Shown here one piece after another: positions 10,374-21,398 of a DNA stretch of 64,000 nucleotides. The DNA is from Platanthera guangdongensis (Eukaryota > Streptophyta > Magnoliopsida > Asparagales > Orchidaceae): NCBI GenBank assembly GCA_039583875.1, contig CM077151.1:22072766-22136765 (forward strand). Direction: 5' to 3'. Below the pieces are notes generated by a model. That model made no database searches and was not told the DNA's origin. It saw only the letters and a program-made list of their open reading frames with translations. Both the position numbers and the translations under genes were made by a program. The stretch's first letter is position 1; every line of letters starts with the position of its first letter.

Positions 10374-12206
10374 TAATGAAGAGATAATGGTAGAGTGAGG
10401 AGAGGTGGTTGAGGGAGGAGGAGGGTTCTCTGGAGCAGGAGACCCACCGTCCTTGGAGAAATAAGGGGTGGACTCAAAATGTGACATGAACAGAGACATA
10501 TTGACATTGGAAGAGTGTGTTAAAACATCGATAGCCTTTCTAAGTAGGAGCGTACCCTATGAAAATACAGTCGATGCCACAAGCAGAGAGTTTATCCCGC
10601 CCAAATGCGGGAGTGTGGACGAAGGCGATACAACCAAAACACAAGGAGTGAGGAAAAAAGGAGTACAATTCGCATGAAGAATTGGGAAATGTGTCTTGAC
10701 ATGAAGAATAGAAGAAAGCATACGATTAATAAGAAAATAAGAGATGAGAATCCTCCCAGTAAGAGTGGGGAATATTCATTTGACATTGGAGTGTGCGGGC
10801 AACATCAAAGAGGTAACATTTTTATCTTTCTGCCACTCTATGTTGTTGGGATGCAAAACACACAATTGGTCTAATGAATGATGTTATTATCGCGGTAAAA
10901 AGAGCAGAACGTTAGCTTATAATTTTTTTTCACATTATCTGTTCGTATAATTTTTATAACATGATCAAACTAAGTTTTATTATAAAATTTGTGAAACACA
11001 AAAAAGAGTTGAGAATGTTTTTTTAAAATTATATTGAAGTATATCTAAAGTAATCATTAATAAAAGTGACAAAATATAGACTTCTTGCACCAGACTCTAG
11101 ATGTCTGAATGAACAAGGTCAAAAAGATGTATAGAAGTCATAAAGTTTGGTAGGAAAATAGTACAATGATGCTTGTTATATTGACAAACTTCATATTTTT
11201 AAATAGTTTGAAACTAAAAAGATTGCAGGAGTTACTAGCGGAGACAAAGTGGAGGATGCCCAAGCTATGGTGATGCCATTGAAGCAGATAAGTTAAGAAG
11301 ACAGAGGTAGAGATAGTGGGAAGATTGTCAAGGTAGTGGATGTCTCTCTGTTCAGTCTCAGTAACAATCGTTCTGTTCAATTGAAGGTCCTTAAACTAAG
11401 AAGTACTAGGAGAAAATGAGATGAAGTAGTGTAATTATTTGGAAAATGCACTGATAGATCTCAGATTGCAAGGAAACTTCAGAACACATAAAGTGTCATC
11501 CAATTGGAGTTGGGAGTTGATAATAACCACTCCAGTACCACAAACTGGAGTAGGAGAGCGATCAATCACAAATACCAGTCGTAATTAATTATGCTTCTCG
11601 AGCTGATAGAAAATAAGAGAGTTTCCAATCATATGATTGGTGTCATCAAAGTCGATAAATCCCTTACTCTGCGTAACAATATGCACACTACTTGAAGAAG
11701 TTATAATGTAGTCAGATTGTTTGGAAGCACAAATTAGAGCCTCAATATCTGCCAAAAAGAACCATCAACTAGATTTTGGTGGAGTGGCGATGGTCTGAGA
11801 AGGCTCAGAAGTAATGACATGAGCCTGAGGACGGGGGAAGAGATGCTTTGAAAAGCACCGCTCAACAAGATGATCAAGTTTCCACCAATGTGAGCAAAGA
11901 GGGAAATTTCCCCCATGACCTCTAGTGCACTTCCACCCTACGGGTACGTTGCGCTCCATGACCACCTGCATGAACATAATAGTTCAATGGTGGAGGTGAT
12001 ATTATTGGAGGTCGGCGCAGAAGATTGACAACAATAGAGTATGGGTGACAGTAACATCTAAGGTGGGAGTGTCTGTTCTCCTATGATTTGTTCGTGTATC
12101 ATTTCGTAAGAGTCCAAAAGACGGAGACCATAACACACCATAAAGAGTTCCTGAAAGTGCTCCTGTTAAGTTGCATGATCAACAAAGAAAGACCGATGTT
12201 GGAGTT
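10374..12206 (-). pseudogene. copia gag end, protease and integrase remnant (old element)
   Basis: This is the continuation of the older element on the right of the young insertion. On - it shows a decayed zinc knuckle (CSHWWKLDHLVERC near 11880, the second Cys replaced). Then come sequence after the protease (DDTNHMIGNSLIFY; TLCVLKFPCNLRSISAFSK) and an integrase zinc-binding region (WHHHSLGILHF, LFKNMKFV). Decayed integrase follows towards 10400. Stops and frame changes are frequent, so it cannot be expressed as a polyprotein. Confidence 0.6.
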
Positions 12207-12680
12207 CTATGTCGAAGGATTGAACTTTCTGATACACAACATCAAGAGAGTCAGTGTTGGCCAAGTGAAGAGATCTGAGTAGATGGTGCAGATGCGAGAG
12301 TTTTTGACACCCTTAAAGGGATGCATGATAGCCCGTGCAACCTTCACAGTATCATCAGGACAAATGATATGCAAGCCAAGTTTGAATATGTTGGATAATT
12401 TGGTACCATCAGAAAGATTGTTTGCAAGGCAAGTTCGAACAAGAGCATCACTGTCGTCCCAGTTAGCATAGTTTAAGGATGTAGGGTCTGAAGGGGTGTC
12501 AGTGAGATGATGTTTTTTTTTGCATTGAGTGTGCAGATCAAAGGTGAAAGAGACACTCCAATTTGGATAATTCGGTCCATTTAATTTTGAAACCGTTTCA
12601 AGATTTCTAGACGCACTGGAAATGAGTGTGGGGGTAGGAGCTATTGCAACTGGAGCAGGAGGGAGTGGTGGAGTGGCCAT
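12207..12680 (-). pseudogene. copia gag, N-terminal part (old element)
   Basis: Starts at ATG 12680 (MATPPLPPAPVAIAPTP) and encodes LNGPNYPNWSVSFTFDL, the usual start of plant copia gag, then WDDSDALVRTCLANNLSD. About 157 residues are open before the frame fails. It lies behind a leader of about 630 bp. Confidence 0.75.
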
Positions 12681-13310
12681 AGTTCAGTTCAAGAAAGATG
12701 CAAGAAGTTTGGTGGCAGAGTCAAGGAGCCCGACTGGATTGCTCGTCAGTCGACTCGATGGAAAGAACCGACCATCTCGAAGGTCTCTACATACCAAGGA
12801 GTTCGCAGTCAAGGAGTTCAATGAGCTAGCAATTGAAACACGATGGAGGTTGCGCGAGTTTGGCAAGAACAATGAAGGCCACTTCGTATAGCCGAGGAGC
12901 AGTCACGTGGTCGTCAAGGGGCAGCCCCATGAGTTGTAGCAGACCGCAGTCTCCGAGGGGCATATCGCAGCCACGATGGATTTGGCGAGCTGCAACAGAT
13001 TACAACCGCCGAGGGGCAGTCTCCAAGTGGCAGTCGCGCGGCGTAGACGATGAGTTTGTGCGATCAGAGAGAATGAGCTTGCTTCACAAAGGAGTGCGAG
13101 CGTGTAGCTCGATCTTCGATAAAATGTGAAGTAGTGGTGAGCGTGGAGCCAGATATCAGTGCTTGATTAGAAATCATCTAGTGGCAAGATTTGTGAGGTG
13201 GATCTCTCGTGTAAGGTCGGGAGGTACACATGAAAATCGGATAGGCTCGTGTTTGGCCGAGAGAAATTACGTGAGACGTAGAAACATGAGAGAGCAACAA
13301 TAAAATTGTC
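12681..13310 (-). other. Leader of old copia element
   Basis: Untranslated leader between PBS and gag. Contains GC-rich stretches with GCAGTC/CCGAGGGG repeats near 12890-13030. No gene seen. Confidence 0.55.
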
Positions 13311-13324
13311 ATACTCTGATATCA
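13311..13324 (-). other. Primer binding site of old copia (decayed)
   Basis: ATACTCTGATATCA on + reads TGATATCAGAGTAT on -, one G-to-A change from the canonical TGGTATCAGAG, next to the LTR edge. Confidence 0.75.
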
Positions 13325-13454
13325 TGTGGGAATTTAAAATATTAAATAGTTATTATTCCAAAAATCCTAACTATTATATAGTGACTCTCCTTTTTATTTA
13401 GAGTAGAGGTGGATGAAGTATTTATAGTGACTCTCCTTTTTATTTGCTCTAACA
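13325..13454 (-). repeat. 5' LTR of old copia element
   Basis: TGTGGGAATTT...TTGCTCTAACA on +, about 130 bp. It holds a direct repeat of TAGTGACTCTCCTTTTTATTT. It matches 3067-3226 with several differences. Confidence 0.65.
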
Positions 13455-13675
13455 TTTGCTTTGGGTAGATTTTAAATATCTCAATATTCAATACTACGCA
13501 ATCTAGATGAGCATTATGAGTGCCGTGCATGTATTGTCTTGCCATACTGACCGCAAAAACAATGCCAGGCTTAGTGTGGGATGAATAAATGTGTTTTTTT
13601 AGCAATCCTATGATATCTCACAATGTTTATGATTTCCCCCCTTGTTTTTTTGGACCTTTACATTTATTTCTATAG
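13455..13675. other. Short unassigned intron stretch
   Basis: No coding or element signal recognised. It may be original intron sequence between two insertions. Confidence 0.4.
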
Positions 13676-13842
13676 TGGTTTCAGTTGAATCGAGAGAAAA
13701 CTACCTTTATTCTTCCACAACGTGGGAATATATAGAGACTACAATGATATATAATAACAAGACTCACGGTGTGAGACTAAAACAACTTACGCACAATAAT
13801 AATAAATAAACCCGGAATATACGACTTGTATAATAAATCTCA
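13676..13842 (-). repeat. 3' LTR of a second copia remnant
   Basis: TGGTTTCAGTTG...AATAAATCTCA on +, about 167 bp, followed by AGTCTCCCCCT (a polypurine tract on -) and then copia RNase H sequence. The left edge is inferred from the TG...CA rule. Confidence 0.6.
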
Positions 13843-13852
13843 AGTCTCCCCC

Positions 13853-16447
13853 TCAAGTCGGATGGAATATGTCAGTCATTCCAAGTCTCTTGATGTTATT
13901 CATGAACGAGTCACTTCCCAAGCTCTTAGTGAACACATATGATAGTTGATCTTTAGAGTGGACGAACGGTGTGACCACTGTCTTTTTATCCTAGTGATCT
14001 TTGATGAAATGTCGATCCACCTCCACGTGCTTTGTTTTGTCATGTTGAACTGGATTGGGGGCTGTGTTGATGGCTGCCTTGTTGTCGCAAAATAAGGAGA
14101 AGGGGGACGTCACGGGAAACCCCAAGTCCTGTAGAATGGTATACAGCCATAGACCCTCACACATGCCTTGGGACATAGCACGGTTTTCTGCCTCAGCGCT
14201 CGATCTGGCCACTACATTTTGCTTCTTACTGCGCCATGTTACCAGGTTTCCTCCAACAAAAGGAACAATAACCTGTTGTAGATTTCCGATCGTCACGACA
14301 TCCGTCCCAATCAACATCGGTGAAAACTTCAATCCTCAGGTGGTCGTTCTTGGAGAACAGAAGAACTCGACCTGGGGCTTTCTTCAAATGTCGTAACACA
14401 CGGTACACTGCCTCTTGATGTATGGCCCTGAGAGCATGCATGTACCTACTCAGGATGCCAACTGCATAAGTACTGTCCGGACGAGTATGAGACATGTATA
14501 TTAGTTTCCCAACTAATTTCTGGTAGCGAGTGACATCGGCCCGGTCACTGCCACCATATTCACTGATTCCATGATTTTCTTCCATTGGAGAGTTTGCAGG
14601 AACACAACCAAGCATACCGGTCTCCTGCAGCAAATTTAAGACATATTTCCGCTGTGATATAAAGATACCCTGATCAGATCTAGTCACCTTAATTCCCAGA
14701 AAGTATCGTAGTCTTCCTAAGTCTTTCTCCTCAAATTCGACAGTTAAGAGGGACTTGAGATTTGCGATCTCTTGCAAATCGATACCTGTGATTACAATAT
14801 CATCCACATAGACAATAAAGACTACAACACCCTGAACACGCCTCCGAATAAACATAGTGTGATCCGACTGCGCCTGGTTGTACCCAAATTTGAGCATATC
14901 CGTGAGGAATATGCCAAACCATGCTCTGGGGGACTGTTTCAGTCCATTTAAGGACCTCCTTAGTCGACAGACCAGGTCTTCAGCTCCTTTTTTATGAACC
15001 CCGAGGGAAATTTCAAGTCACATTTTCATCGAGCTCACCGTGGAGGAACGCGTTCTTAACATCTAATTGATGAAGATCCCAGTCCATGCAAGCCGCGCAA
15101 GACAACAGTACCCGAATGTAGTCCATCTTAGCCACGAGGGCGAAGGTCTCCTGGTAGTCAACGTCCTGAGTCCGAGTGTACCCCTGAGCAACCAGTTGTG
15201 CCTTATACCGTTCAACCATCCCTTCTGGATTCTGTTTGACTGAAAACACCCATCGCGAGCCAATAGCCCTCTTGCCAGGAGGGAGGGAAGAGACATCCCA
15301 AGTATGGTTCTTGTCCAAGGCTGACATCTCCTCTTCCATAGCCTGAGTCCAGGCCGGAATAACCAATGCTTCCTGCCATGTCCTGTGAACAACAACCGTC
15401 GAGAGAGAAACAACAAAGGCCTGGTAGGACTGGGTAAGGCGATGGTAAGCCACTTGGTTAGAAATAGCATGTTTAGTACATGCATTCTTACCTTTCAACA
15501 GAGCAAGCAGGATGTGCAACTCTGCATCATCATAATCTGAGGCAGTAGCGGGCACTGGTAGAGGCGAGTCCTTAGTAGCCTGTATACGGGAGGAGCGGCA
15601 GTGATATACATGAGGAAAAGGAGATATCGGAGTATCAGACAGAGGAACAAGGATAGGGGTCCTTGTTCCTGAGACACAGGAGGTTGTGGTGGTAGAGAAG
15701 GAAGAAGGGGAAGAGGGACATCCATATCGCCGGTATTCTCCCCCTGACGAGGAGCATGAGTCGATGGTAAAAAAAGTGATTCCCCTTCCCGAAAGGTAAC
15801 ATCCATAATGCAGTAGACACACCCAAAGGGAGGGTGGTAACACCGATACCCTTTCTTGGTGGACGAGTATCCGAGGAACACACACCGGAGGGCCCGAGGG
15901 TCCAATTTGTCAGGGTGGGGCAAATGGATGTGGACGAAACATACACAACCAAAGACACGAGGATGGAGGTGGGGAGTATAGACTACATTCATGGTAGACA
16001 GCCGAGCAAGGGGAATATCATAGCTAAGCACACGTGAGGGAAGCCGATTGATAAGCTGTGCAACAGTAAGAACTGCATCACCCCAATAGGACTTAGGGAG
16101 GTGCATAACACTCAGAAGACAACGGGCAATGTCCAATAGGTGCCTGTTTTTTCGTTCAACAACTCCATTTTGAGTAGAGATGTGAACGCACGTGGTCTGG
16201 TGTATGATACCGTGACTAGCAAGGTACGAGTCAAAGGCTCCCCGATCGTCATACCCCCCTCCCATTGTCACTCCGTAAGATACGAACCACACCCTTAAAT
16301 TGGGTTTGGATAATTTTGTGAAAAAGCTGAAAACAAGAGAAGACTTCACTTTTCTTTTTGAGCAAATACACTCAAGTTATACGAGAAAAACAGTCAATGA
16401 ATGTGACAAACCAACGAGACCCAAATGTAGATAAAATAGGCAGCATC
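13853..16447 (-). pseudogene. copia pol remnant, integrase to RNase H
   Basis: On - the integrase core comes first (WFVTFID near 16410; HGIIHQTTCVHISTQNGVVERKNRH from 16230). RT follows (WTQAMEEEMSALDKNHTWDV, LHQLDVKNAFLHGEL, YVDDIVITG near 14815). RNase H comes last (VARSSAEAENRAM, HVEVDRHFI). Frame changes occur near 15490, 14950 and 14230. The 5' half of the element is missing: the sequence stops within the integrase at the palindrome at 16433-16467. No matching 5' LTR is present. Confidence 0.85.
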
Positions 16448-16467
16448 CTGAAGATGCTGCCTATTTT
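16433..16467. repeat. Perfect palindrome at an inverted element junction
   Basis: AAAATAGGCAGCATC (16433-16447), a 5-base loop CTGAA, then the exact reverse complement (16453-16467). To the left is integrase code on -, to the right RNase H code on +. Confidence 0.9.
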
Positions 16468-17242
16468 GGATGCAAGCCGATTAACAACCTGATGGATGTC
16501 AATCACAAGTTGTGCGCACATGCTTCTGATGTAGATCTTCTTTTTCCAAATCCAGAATACTATCGTCGACTCGTTGGAAAAATTATTTATTTAACGGTCA
16601 CGAGACCAGACATATCCTTTGCTGTTGGGGTGGTCTGCCGGTTTATGACTGCTCCTCGGATGTTTTATTTACAGGCCGTCGAGTGCATCCTAAGATATCT
16701 AAAAACAGCCCCCGTTCAAGGGATGACATACAAAACCTCTTCTTCTACTCACACATTGGTTGCATATTCAGATGCAGATTTTTTTGGTTCCTTGGACGAT
16801 CGGCGGTCCACCAGCTGATTCTGTACCTACTTTGGAGGTCACCTTGTGACCTGGCGCAGTAAGAAACAAGCTGTGGTTGCTCGATCTTCTGCTGAAGCTA
16901 AATACCGGTCTATGACGTTACTTGTCTCTGAGCTTACGTGGCTTGAAAGTCTCTTTGATGATCTAAGATTAAAACTCCCTTCACCTATTACCTTACTATG
17001 TGACAGTCAAGCTGCTATGCACATAGCTAAGAATCCAGTTTTCCACGAAAGAACGAAACACATTGAAGTGGACTGCCACTTCGTTAGGGAGAGAGTTCAA
17101 ATGAAAAAGCTAGAATTGAAGCATGTTCCGACCACTGAACAAGTTATTGATCTTCTCACTAAAGCCCTACCGAGTACCCTTTTTTTTCAGTTCCTATCCA
17201 AGATGGGTGCCTACGACTTGTACGCTCCAGCTTGCGGGGGAG
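16468..17242 (+). pseudogene. copia RNase H remnant
   Basis: Encodes the end of RT and the RNase H domain of a copia polyprotein on +: TVTRPDISFAVGVVCRF, LVAYSDADFFGSLDDRRST, CDSQAAMHIAKNPVFHERTK, and the C-terminus YDLYAPACGGVLEKSM. A TGA at 16817-16819 interrupts the frame inside RNase H. TTGCGGGGGAG (17232-17242) is the polypurine tract. It is close in sequence to the young element's RNase H and belongs to a related family. Everything 5' of the palindrome is missing. Confidence 0.85.
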
Positions 17243-17424
17243 TGTTAGAAAAGTCCATGTAAAGGCCCATGTTTGTGGCCCATTTAGTCTTTTATTGTCT
17301 CTTTATACATTAGTCTCACACCTTGTATATGAGACTCTTCTCTCTTTCTCCCTCCTATATATATGTATTCATACATTGTATTTGATAATGAAGAAGTATA
17401 GACAAGGTTCATCTTTTCTGTACA
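17243..17424 (+). repeat. 3' LTR of + strand copia remnant
   Basis: TGTTAGAAAAGTCC...TTTTCTGTACA, about 182 bp, directly after the polypurine tract. The RNase H stop codon lies inside it, as in the young element. Confidence 0.8.
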
Positions 17425-17542
17425 AAAACTAAGAATTCCTTTTAATAGTATTACCTATCTGCATACTAATTCTTTTTTTTGGGTATCACTGCTTGAAGAG
17501 GTTCAATATACTAAAGCTCCTGATAATTTCTTTGTCTTGCAG
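17425..17542 (+). other. SS3: 3' end of the starch synthase intron
   Basis: T-rich intron end with a polypyrimidine tract and CTTGCAG acceptor at 17536-17542. Confidence 0.75.
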
Positions 17543-17648
17543 AATGTTTTCAGTTGGTTGTGTATATGGAAGAAACAATGACGGGGATAGATTTAATTTT
17601 TTCTGTCACACTGCTCTTGAGTTTCTTCTTCAAAGTGGATTTTGCCCT
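17543..17648 (+). CDS. SS3: Starch synthase III, next internal exon
   Basis: This 106-nt exon begins with the last base of the Gly codon split at 2487. It encodes MFSVGCVYGRNNDG, DRFNFFCHTALEF and LLQSGFCP, the segment that follows EPQNG in class III starch synthases. It ends at CCT before GTAAGT. In the family the next residues are the conserved DIIHCHDW motif, which would start the following exon. The frame is open and both splice sites fit the consensus. That exon was not found further on in the window. Confidence 0.88.
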
Positions 17649-17848
17649 GTAAGTTCTGTTCTTCCACACACAGATAGATATATATAAAAATTCTTTCTGC
17701 CCTGTAATTTTTTCTGTCACACTGAGCTGAGGTTATGGAGATTAGCTTTTACTGCTATGATACTTGATTGCCTTGAACTTTATTTTTGAACTACCAAATG
17801 TTCCAGTTAAAAGTCACTTTAAAATCTGTTGTAGTTAGATGAGTGATG
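17649..17848 (+). other. SS3: Start of next intron, with exon echo
   Basis: Begins GTAAGT. 17706-17724 repeats 19 bases of the exon (ATTTTTTCTGTCACACTG, compare 17596-17613), preceded by GCCCTGTAA, which copies the exon end and donor site. No coding function. Confidence 0.7.
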
Positions 17849-17935
17849 TAGGGAAGGCTATTGTGTGTGAATACTTAAATGCAATCCTAATGTGGAGTGC
17901 AGGTAAATTATTGTCCTAATCTTAGGTATTATATG
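17849..17935. repeat. Fragment of a gypsy LTR
   Basis: TGATGTAGGGAAGGCTATTG and ATGCAATCCTAATGTGGAGT match the start of the gypsy LTRs at 47680 and 53427 in the same order. The copia element at 17936 interrupts it. Confidence 0.65.
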
Positions 17936-18139
17936 TGTAGAGAAACACTCATAATATTTGGAAATCACCGATAATGTTTTATTAATCCTCTTTCCATCCA
18001 TAAATACAAGTATGTGTACACATATATAGGAAGAGACAGAGAGAGAAATCCCCATTCAAGATGCGGGACTAAAACATAAGGGGGAAGAAGGCCTAAGATG
18101 GACCTTTATTTTGGGCTTTTACAGGATTTTCTTCTAACA
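17936..18139 (-). repeat. 3' LTR of third copia element
   Basis: TGTAGAGAAACACTC...TTTTCTTCTAACA on +, about 204 bp, followed by CTCCCCCGC, the same polypurine tract as in the young element. The LTR ends resemble those of the young element. Confidence 0.8.
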
Positions 18140-18725
18140 CTCCCCCGCAAGCTGGAGCGTACAAGTCGTAAGAACCAAACTTGGACAAGAACTGATGAAA
18201 TAGAACATGAGATAAGACCTTCGTGAGGAGATCAGCAACTTGATCGGTAGCTGGAACATGTTTCAACTCTAGCTTTTTCATTTGAACTTTTTGCCGAATG
18301 AAGTGACAGTCAAATTCAATGTGTTTCGTCCATTTATGAAAAACAAGATTCTTCGCTATGTGTATAACCGCTTGACTGTCACAAAGTAAAGTAGCTGGTG
18401 AGGAAAGTTTGACTCGCAGATCACCTAGGAGACTCTCAAGTCATGTGATATCAGATACAACAGAGACTATCGACCGGTACTCGGTTTCGGCCGAAGAACG
18501 AGCAACCGCAGACTATTTCTTGCTGCTCCAGGTAACAATGCGCCCTCCAAAGTAAGTATAAAATCCACTGGTGGAACACCGATCATCCAAGGAGCCAACA
18601 TAATCAGCATCCAAATATGCAACTAATGTTGGAGTAGAAGAGGAAGAAGTTTTGTATACCAGCCCTTGACCAAGGGCTATTTTCAAATATCTTAAGATGT
18701 GTTCGACGACTTGTAGGTGAGGCAT
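18140..18725 (-). pseudogene. copia RNase H, distal part
   Basis: Encodes VAYLDADYVGSLDDRCST, an RNase H core and the C-terminus LELKHVPATDQVADLLTK...YDLYAPACGGVLEE. Several stops interrupt it (for example where TWRSKK is expected, near 18520). The sequence continues upstream at 23640 beyond the gypsy insertion. Confidence 0.8.
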
Positions 18726-19045
18726 TGTTAGGAGAAGAAGGGGGAGGGAGATAGAGATGTAGAGAAGATTTGAAAACTAGGGTTGAGAAAGATAGAGAAG
18801 AGGAAAAACCTGAAATATTTTTGTTTGTCTTCAAAAAGGGGGGTTCCGGGTATATTTATACCCGGACCCAAGGCCGGCCGGCCGGCCCCAATGGGGTTGA
18901 ACCAGGTTGGTTCAACACCCGAGGGCCGGTTCTTCAAAGAGTGGGGGCTGAACCAATTGGTTCAGCCCCGTTGTCGCCTCCGCATCTCTCCCGCCGTCTC
19001 GTATACTGACGCCCAAATAGCGAGGCTTCGTCCGAGGCCGTAACA
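18726..19045 (-). repeat. 3' LTR of gypsy element
   Basis: 320 bp. It contains the TATA-like GTATATTTATAC (18850-18861) that the other LTR lacks, GCCGGCC runs, and two copies of a GAACCAGTTGGTTCA-like motif. Confidence 0.88.
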
Positions 19046-19700
19046 TTCCCTTCTCCATCGAGAACCAGCTTGTCCTCAAGGTGGTAATTGGGGTAGAGCT
19101 CTTGAAACTCCAATAAGTCGACCCAGGTGAAGACTGTGAGGGAATGATCAACAAACCCCGATTAAGTACCTCTGTCTGGCCATCTGTCTATGGGTGGTGA
19201 GCCGTGCTGAAGCGTAAAGAGGTCCCTTGTAAGTGAAACAGCTCATTCCAAAAGTTGCCAACGAACATTGAGTCACGATCCGAGATGATTGCCTGAGGTA
19301 TGCCATGAAGGCGGACAACCTCGCGGGCAAAAAGTGCGGCGACAGACTCGCCGATGTACGGATGGCTAAGGGCGAGGAAATGTCCGTATTTGGACAACTT
19401 ATCGACCACCACCAGGATGACGGACTTGCCTTTAGACTTGGGCAGCCCATCAATGAAATCGATGGAGACAGTATCCCAAATCTTGTGCGGAATCTACAAG
19501 GGCGTAAGTAACCTGGCTGGGGAAATGGTCTCATATTTCTGGCGCTGGCAAGTGTCACACTGTTGAACAAATAATTGGATATCCCGGCGCATCCCTTTGC
19601 AGAACACATTGGCCCGTGCGCGCTGAAGAGTGCGAAAAATACCGGCGTGACCACCCGCCGGTGACGAATGGAACTCATGCATCATGACCGTCCGCCACGC
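19046..19700 (-). pseudogene. gypsy integrase, internally deleted
   Basis: Zinc-binding part HAGIFRTLQRARANVFCKGM and CDTCQRQKYE are followed by the core VVDKLSKYGHFLALSHPY, ISDRDSMFVGNFW and FSTAHHPQTDGQTEV. After VLNRGL the sequence jumps straight to a C-terminal segment ending PNYHLEDKLVLDGEGNV at the LTR. The last Asp/Glu-bearing and DNA-binding parts of the integrase are therefore missing or fused across a deletion near 19140. Such an enzyme would not be expected to integrate DNA. Confidence 0.8.
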
Positions 19701-21288
19701 AGACTGTGAGGGAATGACCACGTGACCCTGATAGTACAACCTGTCATTCTGGAGATGATAGCCCAGAGCTGTCGCGCGCAACTGACGCAGATCCTCGACA
19801 ATAGCCTGCAACTCGCGATCACGCCGCAGCTCCTCCTGGATCTCATCAATGAAATCTAATAATGGTGTAGAAATCTGCGCAAGGGACGCCTCAGGTAATC
19901 GGGACAACCCATCAGCAACCTGGTTGTCCTTTACTTGCCGGTAGACAATCTCGTAATCATAGCCCAGAAGCTTGGTAACCCACTTTTGTTGGAGAGGTGA
20001 AGAAACCCGCTGCTCAAAGAAGTGTTTGAGACTTTGATGATCCGTCCGAATCTTGAAGTGTCGTCCCAACAGATAAGGCTGCCGCAGTGCCACAACATGA
20101 ATCACCGCTAACATCTCCTTCTCATACGTAAGCAACCCCAGCGTTCCGGGGGCTAACGCCTTACTGTGGAAGGCTATGGGTTGCCCCTCCTGCATCAACA
20201 CAGCCCCAAGCCCTACTCCGTAAGCATTAGTCTCCACGACAAATTCCTTGTTGAAATCTGGAATTGCGAGGACCGGTGTCGTCGTCATCGCTCTCTTGAA
20301 CGCCTGGAAGGCCTCCTCAACCTCCTCCTGCCAAAGGAAGGCGTCTTTCTGTAGCAACTGGGTAAGTGGCCTGACAATCTTGCCATAGTCTCTCACAAAT
20401 CGACGATAGTAGCTCGTGAGGCCTAAGAAGCCCCGTAGTGCCCGAATAGTCTGGGGCCGCGGCCAGGTAAGCATACTTTCAATCTTCTGGGGGACGCCTT
20501 GAGCTGAAACGAGATGCCCCAAGTACTCCACCTCCTCCTGACCAAAGGAACAGTTGGACCGTTTGGTATAAAGCTGATTTCGGCGGAGAATAGAAAAGAC
20601 TTCTTCGACATGAGCCAAATGTTCCTCCCAACTGACGCTGTAGATGAGAATGTCATAAAAAAAGATCATCACAAAGCGCCGTAGGAGCTCCCGAAAGATC
20701 TCGTTCATGTTGGCCTGAAAAGTGGACGGCCCCCCCGGTCAGTTCGTTGGCCATCACCAGGAACTCGTAGTGACCATCGTGTGTTCGAAAGACCGTTTTG
20801 TGGATATCTTCGTCCCACATCAGGATCTGATAATAGCCGGACCGCAAATCAAGCTTGGTGAAGCGTTGTGCGCCGTGTAGCTCATCAAACAACTCTTCAA
20901 TCAAAGGCATGTGAAACTTATCCTTCACAGTAGCATTGTTCAGTGCGCGGTAGTCGACACAAAACCACCACGAACCATCCTTCTTTTTAACCAAGATAAT
21001 CAGAGCGGAGAAATAATTCGTACTCAGACGAATAATCCCTGCAGCTAACATTTCCCGGACACTGCGCTCGATCTCCGCCTTCTGCATGTGAGGGTATCTG
21101 TATGGCCGGACGTTGGTAGGCTCCGCTCCCCCCTTAAGCACGATCTGATGGTCCCGAAAGCGCGGTGGAGGAAGAGCACGGAGCTCCTGGAATATGTCAG
21201 TATACCGATCGAGAAGAGACTGCATCTGGGCGGGTACCTCAGATGCCCCTGTGTCGCCCACCCTTATTCCCAACAGCACTGCCATCAT
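19494..21288 (-). pseudogene. gypsy reverse transcriptase and RNase H
   Basis: RT begins near 21130 (PYRYPHMQKAEIERSVREML, IILVKKKDGSWWFCVDYRAL, KLDLRSGYYQI). It changes frame at 20710-20750, at the point where the usual FGLTNAPATFQ is expected (MANELTGGAVHF). It continues with MNEIFRELLRRFVMIFFYDILIYS. The usual catalytic FxDD has become F-Y-D, the first Asp replaced by Tyr at 20655-20657. RNase H shows DFNKEFVVETNAYGVGLGAV and IRTDHQSLKHFFEQR. The loss of the Asp alone should abolish polymerase activity. Confidence 0.88.
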
Positions 21289-21398
21289 ACTTACTTCCTC
21301 GTCAAGCCGCTGAAGACTTCAAACATATATCTCCTTAATCGGAGATGCTTTGATTCCCTTCAAACAGAACTGTCGTCCGTGCTGTGAGAACTCCATGG

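Larger units (their letters stand above)
3067..13454 (-). mobile_element. Old Ty1/copia element, interrupted twice
   Basis: Two related short LTRs bound the element: left copy from 3067 (TGGTGCGAGAATTTAAATA) and right copy 13325-13454 (TGTGGGAATTTAAAATATT). The PBS next to the right LTR sets the orientation as -. Read on - the order is LTR, PBS, leader, gag, protease, integrase and RT/RNase H remnants, PPT, LTR. It was interrupted by a Harbinger-like element in the left LTR and by the copia element 5306-10368 in pol. Clear LTR divergence and many stops show it is old. The bases flanking the LTRs do not form a convincing target duplication. Confidence 0.75.
2488..17542 (+). other. SS3: 15,055-bp starch synthase intron filled with retroelements
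   Basis: The intron begins GTAACA and ends TTGTCTTGCAG, both good plant splice signals, and joins two exons whose codon phases match. Plant starch synthase introns are normally about 0.1-1 kb. Here most of the length is inserted elements: a copia element at 3067-13454 with two further insertions, a copia remnant at 13676-16447 and another at 16453-17424. Host-like intron sequence is left only at 2488-3066, perhaps 13455-13675, and 17425-17542. Confidence 0.8.
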
